A DNA stretch of 60,113 nucleotides from Planctomycetaceae bacterium (GTDB taxonomy: Bacteria > Planctomycetota > Phycisphaerae > Phycisphaerales > SM1A02), in the NCBI GenBank assembly GCA_947490615.1, contig CANLHK010000009.1:82846-142958 (forward strand), read 5' to 3'. Below are positions 53,592 through 60,113 of the stretch, piece after piece. Below the pieces are notes generated by a model. It made no database searches. It saw nothing but the letters and a program-made list of their open reading frames with translations, and was not told the DNA's origin. How positions within the stretch are numbered: position 1 is the stretch's first letter; each line of letters begins with the position of its first letter. A program made the position numbers and the translations under genes.

Positions 53592-54974
53592 TCAAGCGTG
53601 CCGACGAACGGCGCGCGTCGTGCGCGCGTTGGCGTCAGCGGCGTTCACGCCCGTGAAGCGCTCGGCAAGTGGATCCCAACTCAGCGGCGTGCCGAGCTCG
53701 TAGCCGATGTTGCAGAGTTGGCAGATGGTCGCGGTGCGGTGGCCGATTTCCGCTGTGGCGATGGGGTCGCGCCCCGTGCGGATCGCGTCGAGGAAGTCTG
53801 CGATGTGCGATCGATTGCGAGGGAGCGCGAGTTCACCTTCGCGTGGCGGCGCGAGCAGCGCGGGCGCGTCAGGCGCTGCGCGATCGTTGCCGTGGTAGGC
53901 GCGGACATGACCGCGCGAGCACTCGATGGTTCCTTCGCTTCCAACGAAAGTGCAGTCGGTCGGACCACCGTGGATCATCTCGACGCCGTTGGCATAGACG
54001 AAGCGAAGCCCCGACTTGGCGCCGTCTGCTGGAGGGATCACTTCGACGGGACCTGACGCATCCATGCCCAACGCCCATTGCGCGATGTCAAAGTGGTGCG
54101 CGCCCATGTCGCCGAGTCCGCCGTTGGCATACTCGCGATAGGAGCGCCACTTTGGATAGCGATCGTGCATGCCGATCGGGCAGAGCTCGTGGTTGAAGCC
54201 GCGCATCGGCGCTTGCCCGAGCCAGCCCGACCAATCGATGTCAGTTGGACAAGTCTCTTCAGGAAGATCGCAGGGAATCGGCGACTCACCGATGCCGATG
54301 GTCACGCGTTGGATCGCACCGATGCGGCCGTTGCGCACGGCTTCTGCGGCGCGCACGAAGTAGTGACCAAACTCGGAGCGCTGCTGGCAACCCGTCTGAA
54401 ATCGGATCTGCGCCTTGCGCGCTGCGTCGGCGATGGCGCGTCCTTCGGCGATGGTCAACGAAAGCGGCTTCTCGCAGAAGACATGCTTTCCAGCAAGCGC
54501 TGCACAGATCGCGGGCTCCGCGTGCCAGTGGTCAGGCGTCGCGATGATGACCGCATCAATCGAAGGGTTGGCGATGATCTCGCGCCACGAAGGCGCGGCC
54601 GTGCAGATCGGCGCGGTGCGGCGCTCATTGACGAGTCGCGCACCAGTCGTCGCGCGCGCCGAGGCGACATCGGCGACCGAGATGATCTCGACTCCATCGT
54701 CGTCGAGGAAGCCGCCATAGATCTCACGCGCGCGAACTCCAAAGCCGATGATCGCGAGTTGCATGCGATTGTTGGCACTCGTCTGCGCAGGGCGGGCGAG
54801 CGCGACGCGCGGAGTGGCAGTGCCAAGAGCCGCGAGTGCGGCGGTCGAGATGGTCGCGTTGCGAAGGAACTCGCGGCGCGAAGGCGAGGCGGCGGTGATG
54901 GTGATGGCAGTGGCTGGCGTCGGCACGCGCCAAGGCTCGCAGGAGGAGAGGGCGGATGCAAGTCGCGCCTGCAT
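53592..54974 (-). CDS. Gfo/Idh/MocA oxidoreductase with Tat signal
   Basis: A 460-aa protein. A long leader carries SRREFLRNATISTAALAAL (about 32-50), a Tat signal. The Rossmann domain starts at LAIIGFGVRAREIYG (about 73) and the EKP motif is in HVFCEKPLSLTIAEGR (about 158-173). The C-terminal domain has DIDWSGWLGQAPMRGFN and YREYANGGLGDMGAHHFDIA (about 252-290). It is similar in build to the 49654 protein but not adjacent. The start is uncertain because no -10 or Shine-Dalgarno site supports ATG 54974; a GTG about 45 nt further in would still keep the Tat motif. Confidence 0.9.
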   Translation of the reverse strand: MQARLASALSSCEPWRVPTPATAITITAASPSRREFLRNATISTAALAALGTATPRVALARPAQTSANNRMQLAIIGFGVRAREIYGGFLDDDGVEIISVADVASARATTGARLVNERRTAPICTAAPSWREIIANPSIDAVIIATPDHWHAEPAICAALAGKHVFCEKPLSLTIAEGRAIADAARKAQIRFQTGCQQRSEFGHYFVRAAEAVRNGRIGAIQRVTIGIGESPIPCDLPEETCPTDIDWSGWLGQAPMRGFNHELCPIGMHDRYPKWRSYREYANGGLGDMGAHHFDIAQWALGMDASGPVEVIPPADGAKSGLRFVYANGVEMIHGGPTDCTFVGSEGTIECSRGHVRAYHGNDRAAPDAPALLAPPREGELALPRNRSHIADFLDAIRTGRDPIATAEIGHRTATICQLCNIGYELGTPLSWDPLAERFTGVNAADANARTTRAVRRHA

Positions 54975-55013
54975 CCGCCCTCACGCGATGGCCAAAGGGT
55001 CGGAGCACCGATG

Positions 55014-55046
55014 TTCGCGCGGGCGAGCGTTGCAAGCCCGCGCGAA
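55014..55046 (-). terminator. 11-bp perfect hairpin after the giant gene
   Basis: TTCGCGCGGGC (55014-55024) pairs with GCCCGCGCGAA (55036-55046) across an 11-nt loop, in the gap between the giant gene and the oxidoreductase. There is no T run on either side, so termination would depend on stem strength or Rho. Confidence 0.4.
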
Positions 55047-55157
55047 TCCGATGTTGACGCTGCGGATGCCCGCGCGAGTCGTCTCCGAAGCGGTCACCTC
55101 ATCGCGCCGCACTCACCACGCGACGCATCTGAGGCCCCTCACTCCCGCCGAGTTTCC

Positions 55158-58100
55158 TCAGTTCGGTCCCCAGTTGTTCAGCAGGATCGTCATGTCAAAG
55201 GCATTGATCACGCCGTCGCCGTTGAGGTCGCCAGCAGGCGGGTTGATCGCACCCCAGAAGTTGAGGAGCGTCGTGAGATCGGCGGCATCAACGAAGCCGT
55301 CGAGGTTGAGGTCGCCCTCTGCAAGCTCGCAGGTGTCGAGTCTGCCGTTGGCGTTCTTGTCCTCTGCACCCGCTGCAATCTCGTCGAGGTCGCAGACGCC
55401 GTTGGCGTTGCAGTCGTCGCCAAGCGTGTTGGTGGTGAGGGTGACGAAGGGACCGAAGAGGTTGTCGGGAGAGTTGCCGCAGAAGTGTGAGTCGCCGACA
55501 AGCGTGCTGGCGCTCGCCGCCGTGAAGACTCCGCCGCCATCAGTACCCGCACTGTTGAAGTCGACGGTAGACCCAGTGATCGCCACCGCAGCTGCGTTGT
55601 AGAGCGCACCACCAGCGCCCGACGCGCTGTTGGTAAAGAACGAGCAGCCGTCAAACTGGGCGAAGGTCCCCTCGGGTTCGGGTCCAGAGGCAAACGCACC
55701 GCCGCCTTGCGCAGCAGAGTTGTTCTCAAACGCACAAGCGTGGAAGAGAGGCTGACTGGTGAAGCACGCCACGCCGCCACCGTTGCCTGCTGCGTGGTTG
55801 TTTCGAATCACGCACTGGTCAAACATCGGTGAGGCGAGAAGCAGTCGCACGCCTGCGCCGTCCGACGCAGCACCATGCTCGATGGTGAAGCCACGAACCA
55901 CGACTGCGCGCGCTGTGATGTTCGACATGACGATGCACGACGCGCTGCTGCCGCCATCGATCGAAGTCGACCCAGCTCCACCGAACGACTCGATGGTGAG
56001 GATGCGGCCGTCGATCTCAAACGGAGGCCACGCTCCCGGAGCCACGAAGATCGTCGCGCTGTTGGGCGCGGCGTTCACAGCAGCCTGAATCGTGGAGAAG
56101 CCCGTTCCGCCGACGATGTACTCACCGAGGCACTCGTCGGGAACGGCGTTGCCGTTGAGATCACTTGACGCGCTGCTGGCGATGTCGCACGAGTCCGGTG
56201 CGCCGTTGCTGTTGCAATCAACGGAAGTCCCTGAGGCGATGTCGCAGCTGTCGGGAATGCCGTTGGTGTTGCAGTCGGCGGCCGCGCCCGAGGCAAGGTC
56301 GCAACTGTCGGGCGTTCCGCTGCCATCGCAATCCAACGAGAAGCCAGAGGCGATGTCGCAGGAATCGGGAATCCCGTTGCCGTTACAGTCGAGTCCGTAG
56401 CCTGAGCCGATGTCGCAGCTGTCGGGGATGCCGTTGCTGTTGCAGTCGCTCGCGGTACCCGAGGCGACTTCGCAGCCATCGATCGCGCCGTTGCCGTTGC
56501 AGTCGAGCGCGATGGTGGTGAAGAGCGCCGAGTGCGCACCGCCAGCAGCGATGAGCGCGATTGGCGGCAAGCCTGGAGGCACCGTCGATTGACCGAAGGC
56601 GCTCCAGCCCCACGCGACGACGGAGCCGTCGGACTTCAGCGCGAGGGTGTGTTGGCTCGTTCCTGCAGAAATCGCCACGACCTCGTTGAGCCCGGCGGGC
56701 ACCGCGAGTTGATTGAAGAGGTTGGCTCCCCACACGCGAACCGTGCCGTCACTGCGCAGACCAACCGAGTGGTAGCAGCCTGCTGCGATACTCGTGAGAG
56801 TGCCGATGTTGGCTGGCACATTGCATTGGCCAAAGTTGTTGAGTCCCCAGCAGAGAACCGAGCCGTCGCTGCGACCCGCCATGCTGTGCGCGCCACCAAG
56901 AGCGATCTGTGCAGCGGCGCCGAGTGACGGTGGCACGCTGAGCTGACCTTCAGAGCTTCGACCCCAAAGCAGGACGGAGCCATCGCCGCGCCGCGCGCCA
57001 GAATGTGACGCACCCGCAGCGATCTCCACAACGCCCGTGAGTCCCGCAGGCACCGTGCACTGCCCGTAGGTGTTCTCTCCCCACGCCGCAACGGTGCCAA
57101 TGGCATGGCGCGCGAGGTTGTGGTTGCAACCCGCCACCACATCAACGATCGCCAGCGCGTCGGCGGGCACCGAAGACTGGCCCCAGAAGTTGGCACCCCA
57201 CGCCACGACACTGCCATTCTCGAGAAGCGCGATGGTGTGGTCGCAGCCCGCGCTGAGATCCACAGCGCGCGCGAGACTTTCGGGCGGATTGGCCTGGCCC
57301 GAGCCATTGTCGCCCCAGGCGTAGCCGTGACCCTGCACTTGGCAGGAATCAGGCACGCCGTCGGAGTTGCAGTCGATCACGGCACCCGAGGCGATTTCGT
57401 CGGCGTCGCAAAGGCCGTTGCCGTTGCAGTCCTGGCTGAAGAGGTTGCCGCCGAGGTCGTTGATGCCGCCGACGATGTTGGTGAAGCTGTTGAGGCAGAA
57501 GCGCGAGCCAGTGATGTCAAACTGCAGCGCACCCGCGTGGACGCACGCAGCGTCGGGCGCGGAGTTGGACTCGAAGGTGCACGAGGCAAGGATCAGCGCC
57601 TCGCTGCCCTCGGCGTGCCAGAGCAGCGCGCCGCCGCTCGAGGACGCACTGTTCCCAGTGAGAACGCATTGCTCCAACGATCCCGTGAAGCCGCGGGCGT
57701 AGATGGCACCGCCATCCGCAGCCGAGTTGTTGAGGAACGCGCAGTTTCGAATCGTCGCCGCGCACTCCTCAAGGAAGAGGGCGCCACCCACGAAGCTGTC
57801 ATACGCGCTCGTGCCATCGGTGCCGTTCTCGAAGGTGAAGCCGTCGAGAACGCTTCCACTGGCGCCTATTCCGCGCAGCGCTAGGAGCGACGCGCCCGCG
57901 CCGAAGCCAGAACCAGTACCCGAGATGACGGTCGCACCCGCGCCGCCGAGCGAAACAAGCGTGACTGGCGCCGCAGTGATGACGATCGGCCCGTAGTAAG
58001 TTCCTGGCGCTACGCGAATGGTCGCGCCGCTCGGTGCAACGGCCACTGCCGCCTGGATGGTCGCGAATCCGCTGCCGCCGACGATGTACTGGCCCGAGCA

Positions 58101-60113
58101 CTCATCGGGCACGCCGTCGCTGTTGAGGTCGGTCGACGCGCCGCCGCTGATGTCGCAGGAGTCGGGCAGACCGTTGCTGTTGCAATCGACCGCGTAACCC
58201 GAGGTGATGTCGCAGGAGTCAGGAATGCTGTTGGCGTTGCAGTCGAGGGCCGTGCCCGTGGCGAGGTCGCAACTGTCGAGCTCGTGGTTGCCGTTACAGT
58301 CGCTGCTCTCGGGCAGGCCGACATAGCGGAGGCTGAGGCGAATGCCGCCGCCGATACATTGCGTCGCACTCACCGTGCCCGAGGCGACGATCCGCACGCG
58401 CAGCGAACCGTTGGCTGTGAGCGCGTTGAACTCCTCCATCGTGAAGTTGCGCACCGCGCGGTCTGGTGTGACGGGGCAGTCGCTTCCGCCATTGACGAAG
58501 AAGAACTCCATCGGCGCGCCGTTGAAGGTGACGCCGATGAACTCGCTGTTGAGGTTGAGGTCCGCGATCGCGTCGATGGCAATGGTCACGCCGCCGTTGT
58601 AGACGCGGGGGAGATCGCTGTAGGTGTAACTCACAATGAAGCCGTTGCCGAACGGTGCGAGCAAGGGGCTTGAACTGTCGACGACGACCGCGCCCTCGCA
58701 GGTATCAGGGATCGCGTCCGCGTCGCAGTCGGTAAGCGCGCCTGAGGCGATTTCGCAGACATCACCCACGCCGCTGTTGTTGCAGTCGGCCTGATTGGGA
58801 TTGGCGATCGACGGACAGTTGTCGCCGTCGGCGCGGGCGTAGCCAGCAGGGGCCTCGCATTGAGCAACCGAACCCTCGGCCGAGACGCCAAAGCCGTCGC
58901 CGTCGCTGTCGGCGTACCACGGAGTCGTGGGGTTGAGCGTCGCGTCGCTGTCGTTGCAGTCGAGGAGGTTCACAACAAACCCGGGTGGTGGTGCTCCAGT
59001 GCAACTTGGTGCAGAGACGAGCGGGTTACCAAACTCGTCGCCATCGGCGTCTTCGTAGTAGGTCGTGTAGGTCCCTTCGTCGAGCGTGCCGTCGCAGTCG
59101 TTGTCGATCAGGTCGCACTGTTCAGGGGCACCAGGGAAGATGCTGGGGTTCGAGTCGTCGCAGTCGGTGTTGCTCGTCGCAGAGCCAGCAACGAGGTCGC
59201 AGAAGCGCGCTGCCGTCCCCGCGCCAAACGTGTCGGAATCTAAGTCAACGTAAAAGTCGCTTTTCCCAGCGTCCGCAGCACTCGGGTCGCTGTTGTCGTT
59301 CAGGCCATCGCAGTCCTCGTCGGCGTCGAGTGGATCGCAGATTTCCGTTGCACCTGGGTTCACGGAGGCGTTGGCGTCATTGCAATCGGCGTTGCTCAAC
59401 GAGTAGCCGCTCGGGGGATCACAGAAACGAGAAGAGACTCCGGCGCCATAGGCGTCGAGGTCGCCGTCGACATAAAAATGGAACATCGTAGCTAGGTCAA
59501 CGCTCGGGTCGTTGCTGTCGGCGACCCCATCGCAGTCCTCGTCGGCATTGCTTGCGTCGCAGATTTCGGTGCCGTTGGGATTGATGGCTGCGTTGCCGTC
59601 GTCGCAGTCGGCGTTGTTGTCGACATAGCCCTCAACAGATGTGCAACTCACCGTCGTGCCGCTCGCGCTTGACCCGAAGCCGTCGCCGTCGATGTCGCGG
59701 TAGAGGGTGGGGCATGGCGGGGAAACACCGATCGTGAAGGTGCCGTCCGCAAACTGCACTGGCGTGCCTGGAATTCCCGAGTTGTAACCAACGCTGATCG
59801 TGTAGGTACTCAGCGGAGAGTCACGCGCCACCGAGAACTGCCCGAGGATCACGGAGTCCGCTGTGTTTCCAGCCTGACCGACGCGACCCATGATCGAGCC
59901 ACCTGGCGCGAACCAACCGACATTCTGGCCGGCTGGGATGTCAGGGCGGAACCAGGAGAGCGGGTTACCCCACGACGGATCGGCGGAGACGCCGTTGGTC
60001 GCGTTGGGGATACCACCGCAGGTGAGGTACGAGTCGTACGGACGGTTCAGCGTCGCGCTACCGGTCAGGGGCGGAGCCCACGAACCAGCGGTGGTCGACA
60101 GCAGATTGGCGTA
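55158..60113 (-). CDS. giant secreted repeat protein: MopE-like, beta-helix, RCC1 and dockerin-like parts (N-terminus off-window)
   Basis: At least 1651 residues; the frame is open to the right edge, so the ATG at 59891 is internal and 74 earlier residues belong to it. In order: a beta-rich segment (60113-59740); metal-binding-type repeats with DCDDGNAAINPNGTEICD blocks (about 59710-58790); a beta-sandwich (58680-58330); three 19-residue DCNxNG repeats; a right-handed beta-helix (58095-57480); seven RCC1-type repeats (57330-56515), each with a WG...GQ core, enough for one seven-bladed propeller; six more DCNxNG repeats; a second beta-helix (56110-55440); and two dockerin-like loops ending LLNNWGPN. 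It is likely a large surface or extracellular protein; function unknown. Confidence 0.85.
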   Translation of the reverse strand, partial: YANLLSTTAGSWAPPLTGSATLNRPYDSYLTCGGIPNATNGVSADPSWGNPLSWFRPDIPAGQNVGWFAPGGSIMGRVGQAGNTADSVILGQFSVARDSPLSTYTISVGYNSGIPGTPVQFADGTFTIGVSPPCPTLYRDIDGDGFGSSASGTTVSCTSVEGYVDNNADCDDGNAAINPNGTEICDASNADEDCDGVADSNDPSVDLATMFHFYVDGDLDAYGAGVSSRFCDPPSGYSLSNADCNDANASVNPGATEICDPLDADEDCDGLNDNSDPSAADAGKSDFYVDLDSDTFGAGTAARFCDLVAGSATSNTDCDDSNPSIFPGAPEQCDLIDNDCDGTLDEGTYTTYYEDADGDEFGNPLVSAPSCTGAPPPGFVVNLLDCNDSDATLNPTTPWYADSDGDGFGVSAEGSVAQCEAPAGYARADGDNCPSIANPNQADCNNSGVGDVCEIASGALTDCDADAIPDTCEGAVVVDSSSPLLAPFGNGFIVSYTYSDLPRVYNGGVTIAIDAIADLNLNSEFIGVTFNGAPMEFFFVNGGSDCPVTPDRAVRNFTMEEFNALTANGSLRVRIVASGTVSATQCIGGGIRLSLRYVGLPESSDCNGNHELDSCDLATGTALDCNANSIPDSCDITSGYAVDCNSNGLPDSCDISGGASTDLNSDGVPDECSGQYIVGGSGFATIQAAVAVAPSGATIRVAPGTYYGPIVITAAPVTLVSLGGAGATVISGTGSGFGAGASLLALRGIGASGSVLDGFTFENGTDGTSAYDSFVGGALFLEECAATIRNCAFLNNSAADGGAIYARGFTGSLEQCVLTGNSASSSGGALLWHAEGSEALILASCTFESNSAPDAACVHAGALQFDITGSRFCLNSFTNIVGGINDLGGNLFSQDCNGNGLCDADEIASGAVIDCNSDGVPDSCQVQGHGYAWGDNGSGQANPPESLARAVDLSAGCDHTIALLENGSVVAWGANFWGQSSVPADALAIVDVVAGCNHNLARHAIGTVAAWGENTYGQCTVPAGLTGVVEIAAGASHSGARRGDGSVLLWGRSSEGQLSVPPSLGAAAQIALGGAHSMAGRSDGSVLCWGLNNFGQCNVPANIGTLTSIAAGCYHSVGLRSDGTVRVWGANLFNQLAVPAGLNEVVAISAGTSQHTLALKSDGSVVAWGWSAFGQSTVPPGLPPIALIAAGGAHSALFTTIALDCNGNGAIDGCEVASGTASDCNSNGIPDSCDIGSGYGLDCNGNGIPDSCDIASGFSLDCDGSGTPDSCDLASGAAADCNTNGIPDSCDIASGTSVDCNSNGAPDSCDIASSASSDLNGNAVPDECLGEYIVGGTGFSTIQAAVNAAPNSATIFVAPGAWPPFEIDGRILTIESFGGAGSTSIDGGSSASCIVMSNITARAVVVRGFTIEHGAASDGAGVRLLLASPMFDQCVIRNNHAAGNGGGVACFTSQPLFHACAFENNSAAQGGGAFASGPEPEGTFAQFDGCSFFTNSASGAGGALYNAAAVAITGSTVDFNSAGTDGGGVFTAASASTLVGDSHFCGNSPDNLFGPFVTLTTNTLGDDCNANGVCDLDEIAAGAEDKNANGRLDTCELAEGDLNLDGFVDAADLTTLLNFWGAINPPAGDLNGDGVINAFDMTILLNNWGPN
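56163..56504 (-). repeat. six tandem 57-bp coding repeats
   Basis: Six units, each 57 bp, encode variants of DCNGNGIPDSCDIASGFSL. Units start at 56504, 56447, 56390, 56333, 56276 and 56219, with a seventh degenerate copy at 56162. The units differ at several bases, so the array is old rather than freshly expanded. Confidence 0.85.
58131..58301 (-). repeat. three tandem 57-bp coding repeats
   Basis: Three units starting at 58301, 58244 and 58187, with a degenerate fourth at 58130, encode the same 19-residue pattern as the larger array at 56163-56504. Both arrays run directly into a YIVGG-x-GF-x-TIQAAV segment. Confidence 0.85.

Noticed and set aside
56163-56504. possible CRISPR-like array
   Set aside because: The 57-bp units are contiguous, diverged and in frame within a protein, with no spacers.
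1-60113. mobile element, prophage or defence island
   Set aside because: No transposase, integrase, terminal repeats, toxin-antitoxin or restriction genes were seen, and composition is even throughout apart from the short 34150-34420 region.

Overview
The window looks like chromosomal DNA from a GC-rich planctomycete, most likely of the Phycisphaerae. This rests on gene families rather than on a marker gene. There are two pairs of planctomycete surface-associated DUF1549/DUF1553 and DUF1501 proteins, three formylglycine sulfatases, an ECF sigma factor followed by a Ser/Thr kinase with a WD40-like tail, a prepilin-type H-X9-DG protein, and three secreted proteins that end in a GDLNGDG...LLxxW dockerin-like tag. 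I see no rRNA, tRNA, insertion sequence, prophage or CRISPR array.

Layout. 1-482: end of an off-window gene, a hairpin and a gene-free stretch. 483-5609: first DUF1549/DUF1553 + DUF1501 pair. 5659-7569: a phosphoserine-phosphatase-like/phosphoglycerate dehydrogenase fusion. 8075-9510: pseudopilin and lipoprotein. 9550-15594: sulfotransferase-like protein, S9 peptidase, sulfatase, SIMPL protein. 15633-18389 (minus): secreted subtilase, Lgt-like membrane protein, small membrane protein. 18472-20166: sulfatase with a strong terminator. 20557-24642: sigma factor and kinase. 24645-27395: MBL-rhodanese protein and a ThrE-type exporter. 27400-31150 (minus): second DUF1501 + DUF1549/DUF1553 pair, divergent from a sulfatase (31211-32692). 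32874-35466: a divergent ARPP-1-like gene and NrtR-like regulator around a twin-operator control region. 35545-40340: secreted metalloprotease, flippase, PAP2 phosphatase. 40335-48498: alpha-glucan cluster with a CUT1 ABC importer whose binding protein is fused to a permease, facing malQ and glgP. 48518-54974: SYLF lipoprotein, MscL, two Gfo/Idh/MocA oxidoreductases, a basic winged-helix protein, an MltA-like lipoprotein and a DUF1648 protein. 55158-60113: a giant secreted repeat protein that is open at the right edge.

Two signals stand out. First, at least thirteen gene starts have a TAnnnT hexamer ending 6-9 nt before the start codon, with little room for a Shine-Dalgarno site. This suggests leaderless transcription is common here, and it supports several start choices, including two GTG starts. 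Second, the ARPP-1/NrtR-like pair shares a 268-bp region holding a perfect 13-bp inverted repeat whose arms sit on two divergent sigma70-like promoters, which looks like a self-contained regulatory circuit possibly tied to NAD or ADP-ribose metabolism.

Most genes were recognised by reading protein motifs, so family names are more secure than substrates. No similarity search was run.
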